Shown: positions 34,883 to 42,383 of the stretch, piece by piece | Layout: every line of letters starts with the position of its first letter | Numbering within the stretch: the first letter of the stretch is position 1 | From: Siminovitchia terrae | GTDB lineage: Bacteria; Bacillota; Bacilli; Bacillales; Bacillaceae_C | Assembly (NCBI RefSeq): GCF_003605405.2 | Contig: NZ_QYTW02000038.1 | Coordinates: 1 to 42,383 of the forward strand | Direction of reading: 5' to 3' | DNA: 42,383 nt | Made by a program: the position numbers and the translations under genes | Notes under the pieces: model-generated | The model's input: the letters and a program-made list of their open reading frames with translations, nothing else | What the model was told of the DNA's origin: nothing | Databases searched by the model: none

Positions 34883-35746
34883 ATGGGGAAAATTATTCTT
34901 GGTGATCAAATTCTTGAACGGTCGGATGTAAATATCGATTTAGAGGACCGCGGTTACCAATTTGGCGATGGAGTTTATGAGGTTATCCGTGTTTATGGTG
35001 GAGAACTTTTCACAATAAAGGAGCATATCGAACGACTTTTTCAAAGCGCAAAAAAAATCAAATTGGATGTTTCCATGAGTTCTGAACAAATTCGGGGGCT
35101 GACTGAGGAGCTTGTGAAAGAAAATGGAGTGGACTTTGGCTCCGTTTATATGCAAGTGACGAGGGGAGCAGCACCGAGAGCCCATATGTTTCCTAAGCCT
35201 GAAAGCAGCACAAAGGCTGTTTTTACGGCATATACGAATGAAGTGCCAAGACCTGCCAGCCTGCTTGAAAAAGGGGTGGAAGCCATTACGACCGAGGATA
35301 TCAGGTGGCTCCGCTGTGATATTAAAAGCCTGAACTTGCTTCCAAATGTCCTCGCGAAACAGGAGGCAGCGGATTCCGATTGTTTTGAGGCGATTCTGCA
35401 CCGCAACGGCATCGTGACTGAAGGGTCATCCTCGAACGCCTACATCGTAAAAAATGGCGAAGTGATTACTCATCCAGCTAATAATTTAATACTTAATGGT
35501 ATTACGAGGCAGGTGCTTGCAGAATTATGCAAAGAAAATGGCATTCCGTTCATTGAAAAGGAATTTGAATTGATAGACCTTCAGAATGCGGATGAGGTAT
35601 TTATTACAAGTACGGTTTCAGAGGTCATGCCGGTGATTAAGGTGAACGGAGAAACAGTAGCTAACGGTAAACCTGGAAATATCACATGCAAATTGCAGGG
35701 GCTGTTTGAAGCGAGAATCAATCAGGATACAAAAGTGGAAATTTAA
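34883..35746 (+). CDS. dat: D-amino-acid (D-alanine) transaminase
   Basis: A 287-aa fold-type IV PLP aminotransferase. The PLP lysine is Lys148 in CDIKSLNLLPNV, preceded by the conserved LEDRGYQFGDGVYE near residues 20-33, and TSTVSEVMPV near the end. It interconverts D-alanine and D-glutamate for the cell wall. GGGAGG precedes the ATG. Co-transcribed with pepV (21-base gap). The stop codon TAA and the end of the last codon are supplied by the start of a repeat element (35742), so the original C-terminus may have been different. Confidence 0.93.
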   Translation: MGKIILGDQILERSDVNIDLEDRGYQFGDGVYEVIRVYGGELFTIKEHIERLFQSAKKIKLDVSMSSEQIRGLTEELVKENGVDFGSVYMQVTRGAAPRAHMFPKPESSTKAVFTAYTNEVPRPASLLEKGVEAITTEDIRWLRCDIKSLNLLPNVLAKQEAADSDCFEAILHRNGIVTEGSSSNAYIVKNGEVITHPANNLILNGITRQVLAELCKENGIPFIEKEFELIDLQNADEVFITSTVSEVMPVIKVNGETVANGKPGNITCKLQGLFEARINQDTKVEI

Positions 35747-35934
35747 CTTCATTCAGCAGAAGTCTCCCACTTCTGTAAGTGGTGAGATGAAAGCATATTG
35801 GTATTCCATTCAGTGGGGGTTCAAACCACTGAATAAAGTTAAAGCCTCTGGCGGATTCCACAGATTTTCAGAGGAAATTTATCGAGTGGAGCTCGATAAA
35901 ATCTGGGCGCAAATACGCCAAGGCCCATTTGATA
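35742..35934 (+). repeat. Structured ~193-bp repeat, copy 2 (HEARO / IS200-IS605-like RNA element)
   Basis: Homologous along its whole length to 10312-10506. In this copy the stems are clean: ATTCAGTGG/CCACTGAAT (9 bp), CCTCTG/CAGAGG, and TTTATCGA/TCGATAAA. CAGATTTT in the CCTCTG loop can also pair with AAAATCTG downstream, a pseudoknot arrangement. It begins within the last dat codon and its end at 35934 is immediately followed by AGAGGAG, the ribosome binding site of the next gene. A long in-frame ORF that crosses it from dat is a chance read. Confidence 0.7.
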
Positions 35935-35950
35935 AGAGGAGCAAAAAAAC

Positions 35951-36514
35951 ATGCATTCAACCCACTATTTCTTTGCATTGACATTGCCCGATGAAGTAAA
36001 AGTTCATTTATCTAAAATCAGCGAACAGTTGAAACCGAACTTCCCTTTTAAAAACTGGGTACATCGCGCGGATTACCATATTACTCTGGCTTTCCTTGGA
36101 AATGCCGATCAACGCCGGCTTGCTGAAAGTGTTTTAAGTGTAAAGGAAGCATTGAAAGATGTTCATTCATTTCAGGTGGATTTGAATCAGGCAGGGACGT
36201 TTGGGCGTCCAGATCTTCCAAGAATATTGTGGGTCAATACGACTGAAAGCTCGTCTTTAGCAGAGGTGAGGGATAAAGTCTATGCATCATGCATTGAAGC
36301 GGGCTTCGAGCTTGAGACAAGGCCCTTCAAGCCTCATATTACTCTTGCTAGAAAGTGGATGGGACAGGGGAAATTTCAAATGACAGCGGCTGAAAAAAGC
36401 TTGGCATCCTTACTTCCTGGTCCAGTTTTTACAATGGAAGAAGCAGTGTTGTATCGCACCCATCTCGATAGAACACCGAAATATGAAATGGTGGAGTCTT
36501 TTAAGCTTATATAG
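35951..36514 (+). CDS. thpR: RNA 2',3'-cyclic phosphodiesterase (ThpR/LigT family, YtlP)
   Basis: A 187-aa two-histidine phosphoesterase. Both catalytic motifs are seen: His43-Ile-Thr45 in HITLAFLG and His129-Ile-Thr131 in HITLARKW. It hydrolyses 2',3'-cyclic phosphate ends of RNA or joins 2'-5' linkages weakly. Corresponds to YtlP in the yt gene order. The ATG is preceded by AGAGGAG, 10 bases upstream, right behind the structured repeat. The gene may be read with pepV-dat if the repeat is transcribed through. Confidence 0.9.
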   Translation: MHSTHYFFALTLPDEVKVHLSKISEQLKPNFPFKNWVHRADYHITLAFLGNADQRRLAESVLSVKEALKDVHSFQVDLNQAGTFGRPDLPRILWVNTTESSSLAEVRDKVYASCIEAGFELETRPFKPHITLARKWMGQGKFQMTAAEKSLASLLPGPVFTMEEAVLYRTHLDRTPKYEMVESFKLI

Positions 36515-36517
36515 GAT

Positions 36518-36691
36518 GTTCAAAAAGGTACTAAATGACCAGAGGCGAATCTTTTCATTGGATTGTTTCTGTATCAAGGGAACTTCCGTTGAGACCACTC
36601 ATGTCCTGCGAGTAACATGGAGGTCATCATATCCTGTGAAATCCAGCGTCTCAAACCGGCCTTCCGGATTCAATTTGGAGACTTTTTGAAC
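36518..36691. repeat. 174-bp dispersed element bounded by GTTCAAAAAG/CTTTTTGAAC, copy B
   Basis: Has the same terminal inverted repeats as 10872-11014, followed by the same ACACG-type base pattern, and shares the TTGTTTCTGTA block in the left part. The middle differs, with an internal GAGACC/GGAGGTC region. It stops 36 bases before the next start codon. Confidence 0.65.
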
Positions 36692-36726
36692 ACGTTTTAT
36701 GTAGAAGAGGGGAAGCATGAAGTTAA

Positions 36727-37533
36727 ATGGCTCAGCTTATAAAATTACACGATTGTATATCTCGTTATGAATCTGATTTATCCAGGTATACTTCCTTGTT
36801 TGTCCGGCTAAAAATGAGAAGATGGAAGGCAAATCTTGAGGAGGAAACCAATAGACTTGGCGTTACACACTTGGAGAGGGACAAAGTAGAGAAACTGAAG
36901 CAGGCATACCTTGATCAGCTCTTTTTTTCACAAATTAAATGGGCCAGTTCCACAATCAAGGAAAAGTCGAACCCCCTTGCATCATTATTTACTGATTCTC
37001 GGTTGCGCAGCCTTGTTCAGCGTTTTCCTGATACATTTTTTTTGATGTACAATCCCGTATTTCAGTTAAAAAAGGCGAAGATGCAGATGGAAGTATTAAT
37101 GGTCACTCCATCTAAATTAATGTGCATGTCTTTTTTGGATGGAGAAGAAGACGCACTTTATATCGGCTCGAACGGACATTTTTGGCAGAAAAAAAATAAA
37201 GACAGGGAAATGAAAATTTTGAGTCCGGTTCTATCTGTCAGACGGATGAATCATGTGGCGAGACAAATATTTCAGTCATCTGAAACAGACCTGCCGATTG
37301 AAAAAGTGGTTGTTGCTGAAAAGGGATATATTACTCATCAAAATCCTCCTGAGGATGTTCTGTTCATCGATAAGCAGGACTATGAAGCTTGGTTAAATGA
37401 ACTGAAATCCTTTATTTCACCTATGAAAATGATGCAATTTCGCGCGACCAAGGCATTGCTTGACAGGTGTGCAAAAACAAAAGTAAGGCGGGCTAACGGG
37501 GGAGCTCTATCAGGGGCTGAAAAGCAGGTTTGA
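36727..37533 (+). CDS. NERD-domain-like protein (YtlQ-like)
   Basis: A 268-aa protein that starts MAQLIKLHDCISRYESDLSRY, the way I remember Bacillus YtlQ / nuclease-related-domain proteins beginning. A central hydrophobic segment (DTFFLMYNPVFQLKK) and a mixed alpha/beta region follow. I cannot point to a catalytic NERD residue set with certainty. The protein is basic at its C-terminus (CAKTKVRRANGG). The ribosome binding site AGAGGGGAAG lies about 14 bases upstream of this ATG, somewhat far. Position next to thpR fits the yt gene order. Confidence 0.6.
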   Translation: MAQLIKLHDCISRYESDLSRYTSLFVRLKMRRWKANLEEETNRLGVTHLERDKVEKLKQAYLDQLFFSQIKWASSTIKEKSNPLASLFTDSRLRSLVQRFPDTFFLMYNPVFQLKKAKMQMEVLMVTPSKLMCMSFLDGEEDALYIGSNGHFWQKKNKDREMKILSPVLSVRRMNHVARQIFQSSETDLPIEKVVVAEKGYITHQNPPEDVLFIDKQDYEAWLNELKSFISPMKMMQFRATKALLDRCAKTKVRRANGGALSGAEKQV

Positions 37534-37656
37534 TAAACATTGCCAAATCAGACAGCATTGCAGGATTGAACTGTAAAAAAACTTTGCGAAAATAATGAAT
37601 CCCATTGATTGGGTCTTGACGAAAAAAGTCGGTTCGCGTTAAACTTTAAGGAAGGG

Positions 37657-37700
37657 ATGGCTATTGTTGTATTTTCAAAAATCCAATAGCTGTCTTTTTT
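37657..37700 (+). terminator. Terminator after the NERD-like gene
   Basis: GGCTATTG and CAATAGCTGTC with TTTTTT. The gap 37534-37752 holds nothing else recognised. Confidence 0.8.
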
Positions 37701-37752
37701 CTTTCTGATGAGATGAACGGAGTGTCGCCTCCGGTATTTTAATTGAAGGTGA

Positions 37753-38532
37753 ATGACGGTGAAACACTTATTAGAGCATGACTGGGAAATCATTCCTGCC
37801 GGCGGTGCGACAGGAAAGGCTTTTTTTGCGTCTAAAAATAATGAAAAGCTTTTTTTGAAACGTAATTCCTCACCTTTTTTGGCCGTATTATCAGCAGAGG
37901 GAATCGTCCCTAAACTAATATGGACAAAAAGGATGGAGAATGGTGATGTGATTACTGCGCAGGAATGTTTGAACGGCCGGGAATTCAAGCCGGAAGAAAT
38001 GGCCCAGGATGGCGTGGCAAAGCTTTTAAAGAAAATACATGAGTCCAGCCCGCTTTTATCCATGCTTGGACGTCTCGGAAAGACACCTTACAAACCGGAG
38101 ATGATGCTGGAAGAAGTGATTTCAGCGCTGGATGAAGAACTGTTGTTGGATCCTGCGGTCCATAAATCGCTTCAGTTCCTGCAAACTGAACTTCCTCATG
38201 TAAGCAGTGAGAAATTTACAGTCTGTCATGGGGACATAAATCATAATAATTGGCTTCTTTCAGACAACAATGAAATTTTTCTTATTGACTGGGACGGTGC
38301 CACCATTGCAGATCCTGCCTTGGATATCGGGCCGCTTTTATATTGGTATATTCCAAGGGATGACTGGAAGCATTGGCTTGGCCTGTATGGTCTGAAACAT
38401 ACAGAACATCTTCAACTGCGAATGAAATGGTATGTTATCGCACAAACGATGCTTTCCATCGGATGGCATAAGAGTCAGCAACGCTACCAGGAGATGAATT
38501 TTTGGGGGAACTATCTGGAAACAGTTTTTTAG
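37753..38532 (+). CDS. ytmP: Phosphotransferase-fold protein YtmP
   Basis: A 259-aa member of the APH/choline-kinase-like family. It carries the catalytic loop VCHGDINHNNW (His159, Asp161, Asn166) and the metal-binding Asp179 in LIDWDGATIADP, so it is likely an active small-molecule kinase; the phosphate acceptor is unknown. AAGGTG lies 4-5 bases before the ATG. It matches B. subtilis YtmP by family and neighbours. No trmB gene follows, in contrast with the arrangement I recall in B. subtilis. Confidence 0.85.
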   Translation: MTVKHLLEHDWEIIPAGGATGKAFFASKNNEKLFLKRNSSPFLAVLSAEGIVPKLIWTKRMENGDVITAQECLNGREFKPEEMAQDGVAKLLKKIHESSPLLSMLGRLGKTPYKPEMMLEEVISALDEELLLDPAVHKSLQFLQTELPHVSSEKFTVCHGDINHNNWLLSDNNEIFLIDWDGATIADPALDIGPLLYWYIPRDDWKHWLGLYGLKHTEHLQLRMKWYVIAQTMLSIGWHKSQQRYQEMNFWGNYLETVF

Positions 38533-38573
38533 AGAATGTCCCAAAAATCATCATAAGTACTGAATTCTTAGGG

Positions 38574-38621
38574 GGAAACTTCCGTTTGTCCACCTCCCGC
38601 GGGCAAAATGGAAGTTTTCAT
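38574..38621. repeat. Hairpin in the ytmP-ytzH gap
   Basis: GAAACTTCCGTTTGTCC and GGGCAAAATGGAAGTTTTC are near-perfect inverted arms around CACCTCCCGC. The rest of the gap (38533-38696) ends CCTTTTGAACA, weakly resembling the ends of the GTTCAAAAAG elements. Confidence 0.5.
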
Positions 38622-38696
38622 CTCCAGTATAAGCAGTTGCTCGAAATTTCGCCTCCTCGAACTTCTTACTTCTAGTTTGCACCTTTTGAACATTTT

Positions 38697-38975
38697 TTAG
38701 GAATATTGATCGATATGACCAATCCATTGTGATAGATGTCCCTGATGGTCACCAATGTGCCTTTCCAAATCATTAGTTTGGAAGCTCTTTTGGCAGTACA
38801 AATATATTTCCTCAAGCACGGGGGCTAATTGATAATCTATTTGGTGATTGGCAAGCAGTGATTTGACAAGCCTTCCGATTTGACTATACTCTGAAGCGGA
38901 ACCTTGGGAATCTTCCAAATGGTTCACCATGATATCTTTTAAAAGCCCAATTTGATGTTGATAAGACAGAGACAA
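38697..38975 (-). CDS. ytzH: YtzH-like small protein
   Basis: A 92-aa soluble helical protein resembling B. subtilis YtzH (YtzH-like family). It starts with TTG, with AAAGGATGA about 9 bases upstream. The stretch LLKDIMVNHLEDSQGSASEY is the best family signature. Function unknown. It is opposed to ytmP and divergent from ytnP. Confidence 0.8.
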   Translation of the reverse strand: MSLSYQHQIGLLKDIMVNHLEDSQGSASEYSQIGRLVKSLLANHQIDYQLAPVLEEIYLYCQKSFQTNDLERHIGDHQGHLSQWIGHIDQYS

Positions 38976-39088
38976 TAGAAATCATCCTTTCGCCAAGTAG
39001 TATTTTATTGTATGGAAAAATATTTTTCCTATCCTTTATAATCAAAAATGTATGATACAATGATTCGAAAAGCTGGGAGATGAGAATA

Positions 39089-39928
39089 TTGGAGACGATG
39101 CAGGTTGGAAATTTGAAGTTGACTTGGTTGAATGGGGGAGTGACCAATCTTGATGGAGGGGCTATGTTTGGTGTTGTTCCAAAAGCACTTTGGTCAAAGA
39201 AATACCCTGTTAATGAGAAGAACCTTATTGAATTGCGATCAGATCCCATTTTTTTGCGAAAAAACGGTAAGAATATTTTAATAGAAGCTGGGCTCGGAAG
39301 TGGGAAGTTATCGGAGAAACAAGTCCGAAACTTCGGTGTAACGGAAGAATCCAGAATCGAAGAATCACTGGCTGAACTGGGATTATCGCCTGCAGACATC
39401 GATATAATCTGCATGACCCATATGCATTTCGATCATGCAGGGGGGCTTACCAAGCGTGATGGAGATGGCCACACATCCTTTTTTCCGAATGCTGTCATTT
39501 ACACTTCTCAAATTGAGTGGGATGAAATGAGGCATCCGAATATTCGGTCAAGAAATACATATTGGAAGGAAAATTGGGAGTCGATTGCTCATCAAGTGGA
39601 AACGTTTACAGATGAATTGATTATTGAAGACGGTATTAAAATGTTCCATACTGGCGGACATAGTGCGGGGCACAGTATCATTACCATTGAAAGTGACGGC
39701 CAAAAGGCTGTTCACATGGCAGATATTATGCCGACACACGCCCACTCGAACGTTTTATGGGTATTGGCGTATGATGACTATCCGATGGACTCCATCCATG
39801 CTAAACAAAAATGGATTCCTGCGGAAATTGAGTCGGGAAGTTGGTTTATCTTCTATCATGATGCTATCTATAGAGCGTTAAAGTGGGACGAAGAAGGAAA
39901 TATCACTGATGCTGTTAAGAGAAAATAG
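39089..39928 (+). CDS. ytnP: Metallo-beta-lactamase-fold lactonase YtnP
   Basis: A 279-aa MBL-fold enzyme closely matching YtnP, which opens homoserine-lactone-type signals (quorum quenching). The zinc motif is HMHFDHAGG (His111, His113, Asp115, His116), followed by GGHSAGHS and the [10 protein letters not shown] aspartate. I prefer TTG 39089 because it gives METMQVGN, in line with the relative's METLQIGN, and sits 9 bases from GGGAG; the ATG at 39080 overlaps that site. A strong terminator follows the gene. Confidence 0.9.
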   Translation: METMQVGNLKLTWLNGGVTNLDGGAMFGVVPKALWSKKYPVNEKNLIELRSDPIFLRKNGKNILIEAGLGSGKLSEKQVRNFGVTEESRIEESLAELGLSPADIDIICMTHMHFDHAGGLTKRDGDGHTSFFPNAVIYTSQIEWDEMRHPNIRSRNTYWKENWESIAHQVETFTDELIIEDGIKMFHTGGHSAGHSIITIESDGQKAVHMADIMPTHAHSNVLWVLAYDDYPMDSIHAKQKWIPAEIESGSWFIFYHDAIYRALKWDEEGNITDAVKRK

Positions 39929-39930
39929 TA

Positions 39931-39966
39931 AAAAAACAGGTGAAATTCAATTTCCACCTGTTTTTT
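39931..39966 (+). terminator. ytnP terminator
   Basis: AAAAAACAGGTGaAA and TTtCCACCTGTTTTTT right after the stop codon. Confidence 0.9.
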
Positions 39967-39972
39967 CGTTGC

Positions 39973-40133
39973 ATAGGAAATTATAAAATTCTATGCTTGT
40001 GTATAACTTGTTTATCAGATTGTGCTACGTCCAGCTCCAGCGCCTATCGACTAGCAGACTTCGCGCCTCCTCCTACGATAAGTCAACATCGGCTCCTTCG
40101 TCGCCGTGTTTCCTTTATCTCGTTGGAGTCACT
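39973..40133. repeat. GC-rich mosaic repeat, left copy
   Basis: Bases 39973-40096 match 42042-42165 at 121 of 124 positions. After a break, CGTGTTTCCTTTATCTCG to CACT (40105-40133) matches 42355-42383. The left part carries GCATAG...CTATGC, a near-palindrome. Reading frames through it are not gene-like. Confidence 0.88.
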
Positions 40134-40217
40134 CCAGTCTGTACGTCGATGAACAGGCGCTTGCGCTTTTGTTCTATGTAGCCGCATGATCAGTTCAGGA
40201 GCAGCTCACTATAACAT

Positions 40218-40538
40218 TTACGCGTAAGTCACTGGATATACATCAACGACTGTACCAGTGTTGGCATCGGCAAGGAATTCATATTGTTTTGTTTCGCCAT
40301 CTTCTTTTGTAGTAATGCCGCCTCGGTACACTTTTGTTTTTACTGCGTATTTTTCATATTCTTCAGGTCTGAATTTAATCCAGGATCCTTCAATGCTGCC
40401 GGAATCTTTAAATGCTTCTTTTACAGTTTGAAGAACTTTTTCACCAGATGCCAAAGAGTTTTTCTTTAATGCTTCATTTGCAAAATAGCCGGCAATCACA
40501 CCAGCGCCAGCGCCGAGAATAAAGTTTTTCCAATTCAC
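40218..40538 (-). CDS. Small PepSY-type predicted secreted/membrane protein
   Basis: A 106-aa protein with one N-terminal hydrophobic segment (NFILGAGAGVIAGYFA) and a soluble domain ending YEFLADANTGTVVDVYPV, typical of PepSY-like small secreted proteins of bacilli (COG5584-type). GTG start at 40538 with GGAGGTG 6 bases upstream. Likely exposed at the outer membrane face. Function unknown. Confidence 0.7.
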   Translation of the reverse strand: MNWKNFILGAGAGVIAGYFANEALKKNSLASGEKVLQTVKEAFKDSGSIEGSWIKFRPEEYEKYAVKTKVYRGGITTKEDGETKQYEFLADANTGTVVDVYPVTYA

Positions 40539-40645
40539 AACGAACACCTCCATAGTCAAATCATCTCTTCTAGTATATCGTAATTTCAGGGGCAGTTCGA
40601 ATATTAAATGCTACTAAATTATGAAAGATTAACGATCTTCTAAAA

Positions 40646-40692
40646 AGAAGCCCCCTACTTCAATCGGTGATAGTCGATAAGTGGGGGATGAA
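40646..40692 (+). mobile_element. IS200/IS605-like left-end hairpin
   Basis: CCCCCTACTT (40651-40660) and AAGTGGGGG (40679-40687) form an imperfect palindrome 110 bases before tnpB, the form used by TnpA to recognise single-stranded element ends. Confidence 0.65.
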
Positions 40693-40798
40693 TTTTAGTT
40701 TGGCGAAGCCAAAAGGTTTTTGGGTAAGAACGCTTGTTTTCTATCGAACCAAAAGAGTAAAATAAATATAATCTAAATATTTAGAAAGGTGGATCGTT

Positions 40799-41968
40799 GT
40801 GTTCAGAACACTAAAAGTCGGATTCAAAGCAAACAAGCAAATCATTGACCGATTGTTTGATATCCGTCGTACTTGCGGGCAGGTCTGGAATGACTGTGTG
40901 AGCCTTGCTAGATATTATCACCGTCTCAGCGGTAAATGGATCTCTAAAACTCAACTACAAAAAGAATTGAAAGGTCTATACCCCATCCATAGTCAAACGA
41001 TACAAGCAGTGGCTCACAAGTATTTGAATGCCTGTGAAGGAACGTTAGAAGCCAGGAAAAAGGGCCTGAATACCCGTTACCCTTGGAAGTTCAAAAACCA
41101 GTTCAACCCTAAATGGGTGGACGAATCTTTTTCCATCAAAGGCAAGAAACTAGCGCTTAGCCTCGGTAATTGGAACGGCAAACGTCAGAAAGCTTTAGTG
41201 CTGACGCTGGCAAAGAGCATTCCGTTCGAGGTGAAAGAAGTCGAATTGGTATTTGACCAAAATCTTTACATTTGCCTCTCTTACGACGATGGAAAAGAAA
41301 CAGAAGAAAACACCAACACTCAAACAGCAGCGGTGGATTCAGGGGAAATCCACACCATTGCATCTGTTCACGAAAATGGAACCAGCATTATTATTACTGG
41401 AAGGAAACTGAGAAGCATTCACAGACTGCGAAACAAAAAACTAAGGGAACTACAAAAATTAATGTCTCGATGTAAGAAGCACAGCCGACAGTGGAAAAAA
41501 TATAACAGAGCGAAGCAATATATCCTTTCAAAGAGCGAAAAGCAGCTAAAATATCACCTGCACAAAACAACGAAGCAATTTGTAGAGTGGTGCGTAGAAA
41601 ATAATACAAAAACTATTTTGATAGGGGACACCGAAGGTGTCCAAAAGAACACCAAAAAGAAAAGAAAAACAAACAAAAACTCGCGCCAAAAGCTATCCAA
41701 CTGGAGTTTCGGAAAAATCAATCATTACATCAAATATAAAGCTGAAACTTACGGCATAAAAATCATCAAACGAAAAGAACTTTATACGTCGCAAGAATGT
41801 CCTTCTTGCGGGAACCGCAAAAAAACAAAAGGCCGAGTTTATACATGCCGCTGCGGTTATGAATGTCACCGCGATCTCCATGGTGCAGGGAACATCCTAA
41901 CGGAGTACCTTTACGGAAACTTCCGGGTAATCAAACACAAAGATCACATATATCTACGGGCCTCCTAG
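40799..41968 (+). CDS. tnpB: TnpB (IS200/IS605-family RNA-guided nuclease)
   Basis: A 389-aa TnpB. The RuvC-type acidic residues appear as Asp180 (AAVDSGEIH), Glu279 (IGDTEGV) and Asp359 (HRDLHGAGN), and the zinc-ribbon cysteines as Cys334, Cys337, Cys350 and Cys352. All look intact, so the protein may be active. TnpB cuts DNA guided by an RNA made from the element's right end. The start is GTG, with AAAGGTGG 5 bases upstream. No TnpA gene is present, so the element is not self-mobile. Right-end stems follow at 41968-42016. Confidence 0.9.
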   Translation: MFRTLKVGFKANKQIIDRLFDIRRTCGQVWNDCVSLARYYHRLSGKWISKTQLQKELKGLYPIHSQTIQAVAHKYLNACEGTLEARKKGLNTRYPWKFKNQFNPKWVDESFSIKGKKLALSLGNWNGKRQKALVLTLAKSIPFEVKEVELVFDQNLYICLSYDDGKETEENTNTQTAAVDSGEIHTIASVHENGTSIIITGRKLRSIHRLRNKKLRELQKLMSRCKKHSRQWKKYNRAKQYILSKSEKQLKYHLHKTTKQFVEWCVENNTKTILIGDTEGVQKNTKKKRKTNKNSRQKLSNWSFGKINHYIKYKAETYGIKIIKRKELYTSQECPSCGNRKKTKGRVYTCRCGYECHRDLHGAGNILTEYLYGNFRVIKHKDHIYLRAS

Positions 41969-42040
41969 AAAATCGCTGATTTTCCGGGAAGAAGTAGTAG
42001 ACGGGCAGAACCGCCCCAGAAGGAGAAGCTTTCATCGTGG
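41968..42040 (+). ncRNA. Putative guide-RNA (reRNA/omega-RNA) region and right end of the tnpB element
   Basis: Two short stems, GAAAATC/GATTTTC (41968-41984) and GGGC/GCCC (42003-42016), follow tnpB directly, then GAGAAGCTTTCATCGTGG to about 42040. In this family the guide RNA spans the tnpB 3' end and the right end, with the guide in the flanking DNA. Here the flank would start with the TATAGGAAAT repeat. Confidence 0.45.
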
Positions 42041-42041
42041 T

Positions 42042-42383
42042 ATAGGAAATTATAAAATTCTATGCTTGTGTATAACTTGTTTATCAGATTGTGCTGCGTC
42101 CAGCTCCAGCGCCTATCGACTAGCAGACTTTGCGCCTCCTCCTACGATAAGTCAACATCGACTCCGACGGACAGGACGTCCTAGTGCAAGCGAAGCGACA
42201 GGATGTCGCGTTTTGAGCCTGCCTTCCTCGCCGTGTTGTCTGGCTGCGAGTGCCATCGGCTCGAGGTCATAAGCCAATCGCTGCTGAAGGCAAACAACAC
42301 CTTCTTCAGCGCTCGTCTTATGCTTGTCGCCGATAAGCAGGCACTCTCGCACTTCGTGTTTCCTTTATCTCGTTGGAGTCACT
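42042..42383. repeat. GC-rich mosaic repeat, right copy (runs to the window end)
   Basis: Shares its first 124 bases with 39973-40096 and its last ~29 with 40105-40133, but has about 190 extra bases between. That insert contains AGTGCAAGCGAAGCGACAGG, also at 16139. No gene is seen. Confidence 0.85.

Noticed and set aside
38526-38698. Third full copy of the GTTCAAAAAG element
   Set aside because: Only the right end (CCTTTTGAACA) resembles it; the left end and interior do not, so I list only its hairpin.
40021-40181. Small frames (60-70 codons) in the left and right mosaic repeats
   Set aside because: They are the same repeat translated in several frames; no start signals.

Overview
The window looks like a low-to-moderate GC, endospore-forming Bacillaceae chromosome. 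It carries a SspH-type spore protein, a Cse60-like sporulation protein, Bacillus-type purine, SAM and T-box leader RNAs, strong GGAGG ribosome binding sites, and much of the Bacillus subtilis 'yt' gene order: pckA, metK, asnB, ytoA, ytpA, ytpB, mnmM(ytqB), ytzC, leuS, ytwF, cse60, ytfP, ytgP, rsuA, ytzE, ythP, ythQ, pepV, ytlP, ytmP, ytzH, ytnP. I read it as a Bacillus-related species, not B. subtilis itself, because several accessory genes and repeat families are interleaved.

Layout. 1-2.8 kb: the tail of a 20-bp-period repeat array, then HesB-like protein, lipoamide dehydrogenase and formyl-THF deformylase. 2.9-7.3 kb: secreted polysaccharide deacetylase, a purine riboswitch with a PbuE-type purine efflux pump, SspH, and a PurR-box-preceded PbuO-type purine permease. 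7.3-10.2 kb (minus strand): a Rieske oxygenase and PEP carboxykinase with a CcpN-like operator. 10.3-14.3 kb: a structured repeat, the SAM riboswitch, metK and asnB. 14.3-16.9 kb (minus): two tandem C39-like peptidase paralogues sharing a nearly identical 121-bp end, and ytoA. 17-19 kb: ytpA-ytpB (lysophospholipase and tetraprenyl-beta-curcumene synthase). 19-21.3 kb: an AT-rich accessory patch with a CsrA-like remnant, a candidate structured RNA, a cupin, a HEIRH-motif protein and an unlisted 43-aa Hol_Tox/TxpA-like type I toxin gene with a probable antisense RNA. 21.4-34.9 kb: housekeeping genes, including the leucine T-box and leuS, the YtgP flippase, RsuA, the YthPQ ABC transporter and PepV. 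34.9-40 kb: D-amino acid transaminase followed by a second copy of the structured repeat, RNA cyclic phosphodiesterase, a NERD-like protein, YtmP kinase-like protein, YtzH and the YtnP lactonase. 40-42.4 kb: a small PepSY-type protein and a lone tnpB, bracketed by mosaic GC-rich repeats.

How the parts work together. Purine traffic (efflux by PbuE, uptake by PbuO, one-carbon salvage by PurU) is under RNA and PurR-like control. Methionine/SAM and leucyl-tRNA levels control metK and leuS through their leaders. pckA has a gluconeogenic repressor site. Many genes act in translation quality (LeuS, MnmM, RsuA, ThpR) or envelope and sporulation.

The most unusual signals are a purine aptamer carrying the guanine-type C in an apparent ON-switch before pbuE, two copies of a ~194-bp structured RNA-like element resembling HEARO/IS200-IS605-derived RNAs, two unrelated ~20-bp-phased intergenic arrays, a hidden type I toxin-antitoxin locus, and a three-hairpin candidate ncRNA next to a decayed CsrA-like gene. 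All family names come from recognising motifs by eye; no database search was run.
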